Assembly: GCA_905250885.1 (NCBI GenBank) | Contig: CAJNOQ010000754.1 | Coordinates: 1 to 41,905, forward strand | Origin: Didymodactylos carnosus | Lineage: Eukaryota; Rotifera; Eurotatoria; Philodinida; Philodinidae | Reading direction: 5' to 3' | DNA: 41,905 bases | Shown here: positions 12,501 through 24,885 of the stretch, piece after piece | How the letters are laid out: every line of letters starts with the position of its first letter | Numbering within the stretch: the stretch's first letter is position 1 | Notes under the pieces: generated by a model | Databases searched by the model: none | What the model was told of the DNA's origin: nothing | Seen by the model: only the letters and a program-made list of their open reading frames with translations | Program-made: the position numbers and the translations under genes

Positions 12501-15500
12501 CAAACCACGCAGACTTAGTGTAATTTAGATGGGGTGTTAGTGTTGCTCAGGCGCAGTTTGCGTCGGCTATTTGAAAAAAGCATTTCTCCAAGAAGACAAA
12601 TATTTCGCAACAGAGGATATTAATGCAGTCAAGGTTAACTATCCCTAATAGTTGTTCTACTATAATTTTTTCAACTGTCAAATATTTCAGGAAACTAGGG
12701 CGTTTGTAGGTTATCACATAACATGTGAGGAGCTGATGCATAAGTCACCCATTTTAGGTTAGAATCTTCTCGTATTTGTTAATGCAAAGGCACATCTATA
12801 AAATTCATTTCATCATTAATATCATTAGTAAAGTCATCCGAGTCCATTATAAATTCATCATCCTCAATCGTGTCATTATAATGAATGAATTACCGTAGGA
12901 AAGGATGTTTTTCAAAACGTTTCTTTTATCAGCAAAGTAATGGATAACACGTCGTCAATTGACATTAGTGTAATATTATTCTTTTCTATATCGCGACTAT
13001 TAAATTGTCTACTAGTTGCATTTTTTTTCCAGTTCTTTACATGAATCCTAGTAGCGGAAAAGTTCAAAGACTGAAATATATTAAAACATGAAATAAAGTT
13101 CTGCTATCGGTATAATTATGTTTGGGGATGTTAGCTGATGATATTGTCCAGCATTATCGATTAGGGGGTGATAGGGAGTGGCAACCCCCCTCATTTGGAT
13201 ACAGTTACTCAAAAAATTTTGACTTACTCAGAAATTTTTGAAGAAATTTAAGCTGAGAAACTGCCTTTTATGCACCTGAGTAAGTGATTTTCTCTAGCTT
13301 CTGAGTAACTCAGTTACTCAGAAAAAGCTTTTAGTCAAAAAATGCGTTACTCAATAAAAAAACTTTAGTTACTTAGCAGGCTCGCGTTTGGGTGTGGCTA
13401 ATATCTGTAATCACGCTGTTTATATCTTTTATTCTGCATAGAATAAACCACGAGTTGAAACTATACTGAATTTGTGGATTCTACTGTACAAGAACTAAAG
13501 CATGATCTCATTGTCGTGACAAGCCTTGTAAAAGACGCCATATTCAAGTAATTTTTTCATTGTAAAGTTTGGAATCCTGGTTTTCGGATTCATAAAGTTT
13601 AAGTATCTCAACTACATACTCAACTTGAGGATCTGCGGTTCATACTAAAAATCATCAAAATATTTCCACTTCAAACAACTTTCACAGTCATTTGTATGCG
13701 CTAGCTCTGATGAGAGAGAGCTATATGATGAAAGTCTTGCCATCACTGATATTTCAAATTAAAACATATCAACTTTAACTCCGTTACAAACTTGAAGCTT
13801 CGAGAGTTTTCTTGACAATGAGCTGCAGTGAAATCAGTGTATAAACTACTGCAATTAGAAGCCTCTATTAGGATAATATGAACTGTTTTTGTTCTTGTAT
13901 TTTTACAGTTCTACAGTGAATTGAACAAAGGTATATATATATTGTATGATCCTTTTACTCTTTATTCTTTATCTTCTGATTTTTACTGTTTTATTTTTCC
14001 CGTCGCTTATTATTAAATAAAATTGTTTGAATTTATTTTGCTTGAGAATTAACTCATTACAATATTATTTAATTAAAGCACTAGATCTGTACACTAAAAA
14101 TATATTCTATAGTTTTTATTATCACATGAATTTGCTCCAGTTATGATATAAAAAAATTGCTCACGCTTCTTAAATTAACAAGAAAACTTGAATACTGAGA
14201 AAATGTAACATCACTGAAAATTTGCACTTTTTGTAATCAATATATACTAATTGCCATATTATCATTCTTTTTTACAGCAGGAACGACTTCATTTACTCGC
14301 AAAAGTTCGCTCCCCAATTAATTCACCAGAAGATCTCGATAAAATATTAAGAATATTAATTGGTGATTATATGAAACCAATTTATACAAACTCGAATACA
14401 TTAACTTTAGTCAATCGTTTAAAATCATTTTGTTTCTATAAATCGAAAATTCATTGTGATAGTCAAATACAATTGTTAGATTTACCCTATGACGATGAGT
14501 ATCCATTAGATAATGATAAAGATGTGCTTGAGAATAGTCAAAATACGACGGAAATATTAGAATATGTTTACCGAGATTTATTTCTATGGGCAATATTAAC
14601 CAATCGAGTAGAAATAGCTAAAGTAATAGTATCACACATGCAAAATCGCATATGCGCATCTTTAATTGCATCAAAAGTATTCAAAACATTTTATTCGATT
14701 TATGCAGCTGATAATGATTCAAAAGAAACAGTAAAACAACTAGCTGATAATTTTGAAAGTTATGCTTGTGAATGTTTAAAATGTTGTTATAATTATGACG
14801 AAGAAAAAGCATGTGAAATTGCCATCAGACGAATTAAATTATTTGGAGGAGTATCTTGTATACAGGTAAAAGATTTCAGTTAAAAATAATTCATCGTTTT
14901 TATATTACTATTTTTTCTTAAATAGATTGCTGTTGATGCTGATAATAAAGAATTTGTTGGTCAACCATGTTGTGATCAATTATTAACAAATATTTGGTAT
15001 GATAAAATCAATCCAATTCAAACACAAATGAAAAAGAAATTATCAGTCTTATTTAATATTCTCACATTTGGACTATTTGCTCATTTTATTGTCAATTTTC
15101 GAGTAGAAAGAATGGTAAAAAATCAAACAATAAAAAATGAATTGATAATTAATGAAAATGAACAATCAGAAGTATGTAGAAGGGAAAATAAAGATGATGA
15201 GTGTATCTAATATTAGTTTTACTCTAGTATCTATCGAGTCAAGACCGATGTGCATTAGTAAGAAGGTAAGCTTGTTTGCAAATAAAAGTTATCAATTAGA
15301 ATATTCTAAATGTTTTAGGTTAAATAAAAATTGTATTAATTATTCTGATGGTTATATGTGGACATCAAAATTGTGGCCAACTTTCTTGTTGAGCTATTTT
15401 CGTCATTTGAAACATTTTCATGAAGCACCATTAATCAAATTTTCATATAATAGTGTAAGTTAACTATTATAATGACTATTTAAACTACACTATATGAAAT

Positions 15501-17399
15501 ATTATAACATAAATATAGCAATGATAATCTTCATTTTAAGTATTTATTTTGATTTATTTCAGGCGTCCTACATTGTATTTTTATTATTCTTCAGTTATTA
15601 TATGTTATTTGCATTTGATCCATTAAGTGATGATGTTTCAAATATTCATTGGACAGAAGTTATTGTCATTATTTATATTACAACAATGTTAATTGAAGAC
15701 ATCCGACAGGTTTAAATCAAAATTAAATGACTACTGACATTGTCTTTAATATATAAAAAAAATATATTTTTATTTTAGTTTTTTTGTCAAGATAATCGAT
15801 CTTTTAGCGGAAAAATAAATGATTATTTTTTGGCTAGTCGAGTTTTTAATATAATTAATTTCGTTGCCTATAGTTTATTTTATGTTGGATTAATATTGAG
15901 ATTTAAAAATGTTCATGATCAAAATTCATTCTCAGCTGCCAGGTAATCGAATTGAAAAAATGAATTTTGTTTTTGAGATTTTTTAAAAAAATAGAATATT
16001 CAGTAAAGTTTTAAAATATTTAATTTTATATAACGATGAATCAAGTGATTATTGAGACTAATTCTTACTGTTCTATTTATAGAATAACACTTGCTTATGA
16101 TTTGGAACTTTGGTTCATACGTTCACTAGCATTTATTGGTGTGTCTCAACAATTAGGACCAAAACTGGTCATGATTAGAAAAATGGTGAGTGCACGTTTA
16201 TTCAACAATAATCGATTATACTATATATTTATATTGTCTGTTTTAGATAATTGATCTATTTTTCTTTATATATATAGTTTTGATTGCCATGTCATCGTAT
16301 GGTATAGTATCTCGAGCAATGCGTTTTTATAAAACATTTGATTTTAATGGTCGAGCATTATTTCAAAATATTATTTATCCTGTCTATTATTTTATGTATG
16401 GAAGTTTTAGTGACGAAACATCAAACCTTGATGAAAGTAGGCAATAATATTTGATTTAATCATCAAAATTGATTATACATAGATATTTATTTTTATTTTT
16501 CAAAAGCTCCGAACAGCTCAACAGCAATTGCTACTCATGTTCTACTGGCATTTCACATGTTATTTGTCAATATTTTATTGATTAATCTATTGATTGCTAA
16601 GTTTAGGTATTGATCATATGAGTATGAACAGCACAATGATATTAGATAAATTATTATAATCAATGTGTAATATGTGATGTCTTTCTTTTTAAGTTTTACA
16701 TTTCAACAAGTTCAAGCTCATACAGATTTGGTATGGCGGTATGAACGATATGCATTGATTCGTGAATATTTTGATCGACCACCACTATTTCCACCATTAA
16801 TTTTTATTACACATATCTTCGAACTATTCAAATATATTTGGAGACATTTACCAACGAATATACGACGATCACCTGAACAAAAAGTAGAAGCAAAAATATT
16901 CAGTAAGTTCTTCCATAAATATTTCTTAGTAATAAAACTAATTTTTCTCTCTCTAGAAATGATTGCTACTAATAAAAGTGTTGAAAAGGATTGGTCTGAT
17001 TTTGAGCATTATGCAACAAATCTATATGCAAGATCGATGCTTACTTCACGATCAGCAACAGTCGCCACCACAACACCATTAAATACAAGGTATATTTAGG
17101 ATAACCAGTTCTTGCTATTATTTATCTTAACTTTCCTATTTGACAATCAAAAACTGATCTCTCACCTGATGATGACTTATCTATTATTTAGTCATCAAGA
17201 AGATGTTAGTGATATTCAAATATCGGTATTAGATGTTAAACTATTAAATGAAGAAATAATTTCGATTAGAAAAGTTCTTAATGATTTACGAAGATATGAT
17301 GAAGAAGTACGTGTTATTCATAATCTATCTAACGATACTTATTTGGAATTTCTACTAGATGAATACTTGTATGAAATGGATGATGGACGCTATGAGTAG
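9571..17399 (+). CDS. TRPM-family cation channel, 23 exons
   Basis: Predicted 1293-aa TRPM channel subunit. Exons: 9571-9612, 9667-9782, 9838-10012, 10075-10255, 10317-10471, 10565-10757, 10814-10840, 10918-11113, 11176-11387, 11449-11579, 11634-11825, 14278-14865, 14926-15171, 15228-15265, 15319-15454, 15563-15709, 15779-15942, 16083-16185, 16247-16436, 16507-16606, 16694-16902, 16957-17089, 17192-17399; all phases agree. Domains: N-terminal SLOG/TRPM homology region (about 40-430) with DTKPETLVELM, SGFKTGVVKLVGDA, VEGGPDT and DGSGR; ankyrin-like helices (about 450-740) with LALAWD, LFLWAILTNR and LFGGVSC; pre-S1; S1 (877-894), S2 (905-925), S3, S4 with LGPKLVMI, S5 with MIIDLFFF, pore (about 1050-1066), S6 (about 1085-1108) with LLINLLIA; TRP helix with VWRYERYALI; and a short coiled-coil tail. 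There is no C-terminal NUDT9-H or alpha-kinase domain. It likely forms cation-permeable tetramers. The start ATG at 9571 joins in phase to the family-typical exon 2; an earlier non-coding exon is possible. Confidence 0.93.
11912..12101. mobile_element. Small palindromic MITE-like element in TRPM intron
   Basis: A perfect 24-nt terminal inverted repeat bounds this 190-bp segment. The left arm, 11912-11935, begins AAAGATAAAACCAATTGTAC; the right arm, 12078-12101, ends with its reverse complement. The interior contains an AT microsatellite (about 11981-11995). No clear target-site duplication is visible. Short open frames on both strands are incidental. Confidence 0.75.
13180..13385. repeat. GTTACTCAG-motif repeat patch
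   Basis: Variants of GTTACTCA(G/A) and CTGAGTAA recur about ten times in 200 bp on both strands, giving a degenerate short-motif repeat within TRPM intron 11. In style it resembles the ACTCG cluster near 2340-2735, though the motif differs. Confidence 0.5.
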
Positions 17400-18746
17400 A
17401 GTCAAGATGTCGAAAGATCCGCCACCTTCGTTTAAACCATCAATAGTAACTGTCGGTAAATTTGACAGAACTCACATGAGTTTGAAGCATCATAAATATA
17501 CTGTTATTTCTCTCTAGATCTCAAAAGTAATACATAACAGTGTGATGAACTGTTGCACTATCCATTTCAAAATACAATACGATTCTCGGTTGCTTTTCAA
17601 ATAAATTTCTGCCGAAAAGATAAAGAGATAGGCTTGCGATTTGTACTGTCGTCTCTAGAAAATCCTTTCCTCAATCGTTTAATAAAGAAAGAAAACTATG
17701 AAAGTTTTTCAAATAGAACTTTTGAAAATCCGTTTGCATTTTCAAAACTAGCAATGTATTCGTTTCTTTATGTGAATAAATAGTTCAGAGTGCGTTCTTC
17801 AAAATCGAAGCTGTCCAACTTCATCAATGCTTAAGGTTTTGTTATGACATTGTATTTTCTGAAAGTCTCAAGAGTAGCATGAGATGGCCTGTGCGAATTC
17901 CGAAAACAACTGAAACATAAGTCATCAACTATGCTCACCGGTGTGCAGATTTTATTCTTAGAAAAGACTTACAGGAAGCCGAATTTACAAAAATTGTAGA
18001 TTTTCTTCTGTTATCATAGGATTCTTCAAATTGCATAACTCACCCAGAATCCATCCAAAAGGCTGCAAAAACGCAACAGGTACTTTAGAACTTAGTAAAA
18101 GGATGTTTTGCTTGAATCGTGACAACAGAATCTTTTGAAAGTGCAAACAGATTTCCTAGAGACCTTTTCGAAAAAGATTTCACAGTTTTCTTTCTTTACT
18201 AAACGATCGAGGAAAGAGTTTTCCAGAGACTACACCCCAAATCACAAGTCGATCACTTTCTCTTTTCGTTAAGAAGTAATTTGAAAAGCAACTTAGAATC
18301 GTATTGTATTTTGAAATGGATAGTACTCAAAATATTTGTGATCGTACGATGGCATTTATAATCTTGTTATGATTAATTTCTATTTGTGAATCTGTGATTG
18401 TTATAAAATATATTTGTTGTGATTTTTTAGTAATATATGTACGTCAGTAATGTATGGCAGACTTTTATCACTTTTTCACTACATTATGAAGGAAGTATAG
18501 CGAGAAGAGAAATAAATACTTTCCTTACGCAATTTCAAACATCTTCTAGTCAGAAAAGTCAAAGTAGAATGTATTTCCTTTTAAGATGCTACTTTAGCAT
18601 CTTCCGCGTGTTATTGTTATCTTGCTTATTTTTTTATACTTAAATATAATACTTGAAAGAACATTATCAAAAAAATAGCTTCTCTGTATAAAAAATAAAA
18701 GATACTTGTCATTTTTTTTTGAGCGATACCAAATGTTGGTTACATA
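17400..18746. other. Convergent spacer between TRPM and phosphatase
   Basis: The two genes converge here, so this interval holds both 3' ends. Most of it is the fold-back element at 17557-18324. A possible polyadenylation hexamer AATAAA for the TRPM transcript lies at about 17775, inside that element; another occurs near 17600. No gene is recognisable. Confidence 0.6.
17557..18324. mobile_element. Fold-back element with ~200-bp arms
   Basis: ACTATCCATTTCAAAATACA at 17557 is matched in reverse complement at the right end (to 18324), and the complementarity continues inward for about 200 nt per arm with scattered mismatches and small indels (roughly 17557-17757 and 18120-18324). The central ~360 bp is not palindromic and has no transposase-like frame. 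Structure suggests a non-autonomous fold-back or MITE-type DNA transposon lying between the two gene ends. Confidence 0.8.
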
Positions 18747-20305
18747 TTATCGAATAAAACGCCAATCAAATGATTCTACTGCTTGATGTTTCATTGGAGG
18801 AATTGGCGGCTTAATTACGCGCCATGTTCCATCAGCTTGTTTCGAAATAGTTAACATTGATAAAAACGGTATACGTAATACAAGAAATTTTAAATCATTT
18901 ATACGAGGTTGGCCACCTGTTAATTGACGAGTACAAACTTCTAAAGTAGGAGCCTGAAAAAATTTAAAAAAAAAGAAGTAATTAGATATGTGTTGTACTC
19001 TTATGTACTTACATGTCCAACAATTAATATGTTTCCACCATCAAGTTCATGATTTTTTAGTATTGATGTGGTGATAAAATGACTTCTTGTGTAATACATT
19101 TGTTCATCTTCATCTTTTCTTAATGATTCAATTGGATAAAATGGTTTATAATAGTTATCAACATGATAGCCATTTTTTATTAATTCCTCAATAGCGAGAA
19201 ACGGCCATTTTAAAGGTACAACCGGATACCATTTTAAAAATTCGAATAGGCACGGTTCAATTCGAATTGGTATTTCATCTTTCATATTGAGTCCTTCCAG
19301 TATTTTATCAGCTGTTTGAACACACCGCAATGCTGGCGACGCGTAGACATGAGATATTTTAACACCTTGACTTAATAATTCTTCACCAACCATTTTACAT
19401 TCAATTAGACCTAATTCGGTCAACGGTGGATCAAATAAAAAATCTTTATTATCACGACGTTGAATCATTTTTTTCGGTAAATTCAAGTTCAATCGTTTAT
19501 ATTGACCGTTTTTATCAAAAACATTATCCACCCATGTGATTCCAAATGTTGAATCCACACGTTCAGCATGCCTCATTACAAATAATTTTTGTCCTTCATT
19601 AATTGGTCGCACTTGAGATTGTTGAGATTGTGCTTGTTGCATTTGTTGTAGTGATGGTTTAGTATAACGCATTGATCGTCGATGATTTAATGCATGACCA
19701 CTTTGAACACGTTGTAGATTACTACCTGATAACGGTATATTTTGACTACCACTAGTATTTGCTCCCGTTGTTCCACTAACAACACCGATACCTGGTGTAT
19801 TTGTGTTTAAGACATAATCATTTATTAATAATGGCTGTAATGGTACATGATAATTTGTTGTTACTGGATCCGATAGACGTTTTCTTGCTTTATCTAATCG
19901 ATTTGCATATAATAAATTTTTGTCTCTCATCAATACATTATTGTATAGATTTTCTAGTAGAATTTGTTGAATTGGATAATTATTTGGATCTCCTTGAACA
20001 GTATTCGATGATAAACCAACATTTTGTGTTTGAGAATTGGCTTGTTGTTGTTGTTGATTTGTGTTTATCATTATAGTAGGTGATGGATTACCCATAGCAG
20101 AATAGACTACAGCATGTGCTTGATTTAAAGCCGCTTGCTGCTGTTGTTGTTGTTGTTGTTGTTGTTGCTGCTGCTGCTGCTGCTGCTGTTGTTGTTGTTG
20201 TTTGAGTTGTTGAGCAGCCATATCGGTATATTGATTCGGTTGAGCTAATGTCATTATTTGAGGTGTAAAAGAGACAGATGTTGGAACAGCTGTTGCCACA
20301 TACAT
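18747..20305 (-). CDS. UBASH3/TULA-type histidine phosphatase with polyQ N-terminus
   Basis: Two exons, 20305-19013 and 18953-18747 (59-bp intron), give 499 aa. The C-terminal half (about 238-499) is a histidine phosphatase (phosphoglycerate-mutase-like) domain closest in pattern to the STS/UBASH3 group: FVMRHAERVD with the phospho-acceptor His246, YASPALRCVQTA with Arg327, EPCLFEF with Glu350, ILIVGHAPTLEVCTRQL with His431, and the terminal PPIPPMKH...FDWR signature. All catalytic residues are present, so it should be active. The N-terminal half is low-complexity, with a run of about 22 Gln and further Gln-rich patches, and lacks the UBA, 2H and SH3 domains of vertebrate UBASH3. In vertebrates such domains remove phosphate from tyrosine-phosphorylated kinases; here the target is unknown. 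The frame extends upstream of 20305 without an ATG, so 20305 is the first usable start; an upstream exon cannot be excluded. Confidence 0.9.
20137..20202 (-). repeat. CAG/CAA trinucleotide repeat encoding polyglutamine
   Basis: On the coding (minus) strand this is an uninterrupted run of about 22 glutamine codons, with a CAG block in the middle flanked by CAA blocks. It lies in frame near residue 36 of the phosphatase. The CAG block may be length-variable, while CAA interruptions tend to stabilise such tracts. Confidence 0.9.
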
Positions 20306-23300
20306 AGTTATCAATAAAAGTTGTAATTCAAACAAAAAGTAAATTACATCAAACCATTATTAATCTGTCTTTGATATGGTGCTCTTTTGATCTAAAATTA
20401 TGCGAAAATATCAAATTTTTAAATTGATTAAGAGTTCAGAACAGTCATATCCTTAACCTCTATACTTTTCTTCGATGACTAACCGCTTATGTTATCTGGG
20501 TAGCAACCTGTATCTTAAATAATCGGAGAAGTCTTTAACTCGGACATACCTCGCATGTAAAGGGCACGTCGTTTCTTCAAATATTAATGATAAAATGAGG
20601 CTAACTCTCGAATCTAGTAGAATAAGTTCATCAAACGAAGAAGAGTGAAGAGAAGGACAGAAATAGTGATTACTAATCATAATAAGTCCTACATTCATTC
20701 TATCGAAAGCGATACGGGTAAAAGTAACGATGAAGGTGTATTTTCATTGTTGCTTACATACCTAACATTTTTTTCTCTATATATTCCTCCTATGATAAGT
20801 TTGTAGGTTACGTTTCTCTTTGTATGTACGGTTTTCGTAGCTGTCATACAGACGTACCATAAAGGTAGTATTACATTTTCTGTTCGCGATGAATATCGAT
20901 TATCGACGAGAAAAAAGAGGATTATTCCAAATATCTTGAGGCATATTCATACACCCCGACAACAATAAAAACTTCTAAAGTAGGCCGCTTCCTCCCCACG
21001 TATCATTGATTACTAACTTGCTGACTATTTGTATCAATCTGGATAAGAACACCAGAAAAAACCATAATGTTTTGGTGTTTTGGAAATGAAACATTTTCCG
21101 AAAAAATGATGGTAAAACAACAAAAAAGCTTAGTAATATAAGTATATATTATAGAGATAATCTGTTTTTGTATGAGTATGATGCACACACGATATTTTTA
21201 CTGATTTATTCATTATCGTCCTCTCACATCTAACCTAAAAAATGACTCTCTATCTTAGCCTTAAATAATTTGAGTAGCAAGCATTAGAGACTATTCTCCC
21301 AAAGTCTTAAGTCAAAAGAATGTTTCTTGATCTAGATATCTATTTAGAAATGAACACAAATTAACTATCGTTCGTAAAACATAGGTTTTTTGTTAAACAG
21401 TAAAAACCAGCAAGTCAGTTTTATACTTTAGATAGGTAACATTCAACACTACATCGCAATGTAAGAAAATGTCGTAGAGACAATATGAAATGAATCTTAT
21501 CATAGAATCAACAGTTTTCCATATTTACTACATTCTATGGCTCAAAACTTCAGACGGATAGAGTTACAGGAGTGATAGTCCTTTTTACCAAGCATTTTAT
21601 ATCAAAATACCTTTATCGAATGTTTATATCGCGAACAAATTGTTATAGTGTATAGAAGGAAACCAAATTACACATGCAATTGAAGATGCGTAAGCAAATT
21701 ATCGGTATATATTAAAATCTGTCACATATCGAACAATAAGAACGTTTAGCACAACAAGGACATATGTTTAATATGCATATGTGCAGAATACAATAAAATT
21801 TCTAATAGAACACAAAAAGAAAGATAATGTTTAATCAAAACAATACCTAGACTAAAAAAATTGTACATGCATAGCTATAGGCTAACTAGAATACTGGTCG
21901 ATTGATGCTTTCTATTGAATGATCTTATTCTATTACTGTTAGTTTTATACACGATCATACTCAATTAGTTTTCACTATTTGTCGAGATCCGCAACTGTGT
22001 TCTGATCTGATTTAAAAGAGCGAGTGTTATGTTTCTATTCTTAGATATGAACTGTTATACTAATGGAGCATTACTTTTACTTTTAAATCTAAAAATGAGT
22101 CCGATAATCGTCTGATTGACACATCTAATGTAAATCTTTCGAAAAAGAGAGAATAAGACACGTGTTTGTTCTGTCATTTGTTTATATGTCATTACATTTC
22201 TCTAATCATTTACGCAATCTATCGATCAATCAATATTTAAATGACAACTTCATATTTTCTTTCTAGTCCACTATAAAAGGTAATAAAAAATTAACAGAGA
22301 ACGATGTTTTTCTCAAACAAACTAATTAAATCGCAATTTACAACTTTCAAGGATGCAGGTAAATTTGTCGAATCAAGGTTGCGGACACTTTTCATAACAT
22401 TCATCATCAAGGTGTGAACATATTCATTACCTTGAAAAGTGTGATACGTACTGAATGTTTTGTATAGAACTGGCTTTTTGACGTTAAAACGTGTGTTACC
22501 GTCGATAGTAGAAGAAATAGTAGTAATCGTCGATTGTACATAAAGTTTTTTCTATCATTTTTTGGTCTATATCAGAATCATATCTAAATAGCACACTGTC
22601 GAGGAAAATGACAAAATATAATTAATTTGTAGGAGATCTAATCGTGAATAGGAGTGTCAACGATCAAGAAAAATATTTCAGTAGAACTTTTTATTTCTGA
22701 CAATTAGCCTGACCTACTTATTCATTACGTACTTACAAACTCAAAAGGTCTGCCAGACTGCCGGAAGAAGTTCTAAGAAAATGTGTTCAATTGTCACAAA
22801 TCAATAAGTATTTAATGAGCTTACGTACTCCTGATTAACTAACTGTAGTGAATGTTCGAGAAATTGATAAGTTTCACATGAGTACGATCACACACTTTAT
22901 TACTATTGTTTTGTTTTTCATATATTTACATAATTACATTACATAAACACACAGTATTTTTACCAAAGCATAGACAACTTCTTGACATTTGTAAGATCGA
23001 GTTGTAAAAAGGAATACAAAGAGTATCACAATGGTTGATACAGCATATATGACGATATTTTTAATAAAAAGTAATCTTAAATACTTTTAAAACTAACCAT
23101 GATTTCTAAAGAAATGTTTTTGGTATTCAAAAATTTGTCTAATTTTTTTGTTTTGATATCCATATACTTAAAAATCTTCGTGTGCTAAAATGAATACTTT
23201 TCAAAGAATATCTGCCTATATCTATTACAGTTCTGGAACATATCATTTCAGATTGTAAGTAATATTTGTAAAGAAATTCTACAGAATTATCAGATTTCTT

Positions 23301-24597
23301 TTGAAAAAATTTTATTAGATTCTGTAAAGAAATTTGCCAACATGTTTTATTTAGGTTGTTATATTACTCATGCATGAATACACCGATGGAAAAAATGTGC
23401 TTGTTTACTACGCTTATGATATTTGATAGAAAAAGATTCACTGAATGAAAGTGCCTTGCCAGTCGAACAAGATAGGTACATTTTTTCCGTCTGCTCTTGT
23501 ACTACTGCTGAATCAAAGCGTAGTAACTAAATTAATAACCTAAGGTTTTAATTTATTTATCGATGCAGTAATTGCCATTTTTACCGTTTAGCAGGCAATG
23601 TGCATGAAGACGAAAATATGTGCTGCATTACAACAGATACGAAATCAATTGAATAGTATTAACCGTTTAAGAATGGTATATGCTTGGTTTCTGAATAACT
23701 TTTGACGGAAAAGGACTAGCGCGCTGCGGTTGTCGCCATTCAAAGAAGAGGCTTGAGAATATGTTTCCATAAGCAGAGATTTTTTCTTAAAACAGGTTTT
23801 CTAGTTGATCTTTTTCAGAAAATCACATCGTGTCTCAAAAACTTCCTAGGTGATTATATTGATTTTATCACATGGACTGGCAGTTCAAAGTGTTCTCAGG
23901 AGGGTCAAGCGAAACCTTGATTTTCAGCTGTTCGAGGATGATATCAGATTTCCTTGGGGTCGCAGAATCGTCACTTGGAGACTACTAGCAATTTCGAAAA
24001 AGAGTCGGTTATAGATAACCCACCACGCTAGGTCTCGTAACAATATTTATTATTAGAGAAACATTTAAAAAAACTTTTCGAAAATCAAGTTTTACGAAAA
24101 CTAGAGTTTTCAGGCTATTTTCATCTAATATTAAAAAATTCATAATTCAATCGAAAAACACTAGGACTAGCCTAAAACTTCACGATGTATAGTATTCAGC
24201 CTATTTTATATCCTATTTACAAAAGATCTACAAGAAAAGAACTTGTAAAACCGTATGGTTTTTCGAAAGGATCTCTAGTAATTTAGCAGCAATAGCATTA
24301 CATTATCTTTTGATTGATGTATTTGAAAACATTTCTCGATTATCTCGATCAGTACCCTAATAAAGAACAGAAATTGATAGGTTCGGAAGAGTGCGATTAC
24401 AGATGACTGAAGATAATTCATTAGAACTTTTTTTCCTGTTTCTTATGTACTTCTTGACTGGTACCAACATTTCATGAGAATAATCATCAATATGATGGGA
24501 CTAATCTTGAACCGCACATAACAGGAGACTACAAGGAAATAATACATTGGTATTTTTCTTTAAACACGGTATAATACACACTCCAGAATGTAATTAA
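20306..24597. other. Long spacer without recognisable genes
   Basis: About 4.3 kb of AT-rich DNA. Open frames of 60-70 codons (for example 20492-20698 and 21003-21188, both minus) have no recognisable domain. The segment next to 20305 should carry the phosphatase promoter. I could identify no exon, tRNA, rRNA or clear long repeat; small diverged repeats may be missed by eye. Confidence 0.5.
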
Positions 24598-24885
24598 TGT
24601 TCAGCAGTTTTTATCTCCCCGCGTTTGTACAAGTTTGCGGCTGAGAACGTCTTTTTAAACGAAAACAGCTACTCCAACAACAAGCTGGCTTTCATACCAA
24701 CAGATCAAATGTGCACACTGAAGATAGTTATGGAAAAATCGCGAGAGTTCAACAGTCCACTTTATACGTGTTTTATTGACCTTCAAAAAACGTATAATTC
24801 GGTCAATCGTGACGCCTTATGGCGAATATGTCAAGTTATGGTCTGACGGAGGCAATTGTACGGCTCGTGTAACTATTCTCTAAAA
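24598..24885 (+). pseudogene. Non-LTR retrotransposon fragment, reverse transcriptase N-terminal part
   Basis: The frame 24625-24846 encodes a piece of a LINE-type reverse transcriptase. FIPTDQMCTLKIVMEKSREF corresponds to the ...DQ..TL..I.E motif, and FIDLQKTYNSVNRDALW to the block with the first catalytic aspartate (FxDxxxAFDSVxxxxLW in relatives). A stop follows at once, and the block with the second and third catalytic aspartates is absent. The sequence ends at an inverted repeat, so this is a broken relic. It is probably the same element as the fragments at 25325-26612; I cannot assign the clade. Confidence 0.8.

Larger units (their letters stand above)
11826..14277 (+). other. Very long intron 11 of the TRPM gene
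   Basis: At 2452 bp this intron is some 40 times longer than most others in the gene. The reading frame joins in phase 0 from LRELYSDNDKRK to QERLHLLAKVR, so no exon need be missing. The donor GTTTGT is weak; the acceptor TTTTTTACAG is good. It contains a palindromic element (11912-12101) and a GTTACTCAG-rich patch (about 13180-13380), so it has been swollen by insertions. I find no coding exon in it. Confidence 0.7.
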
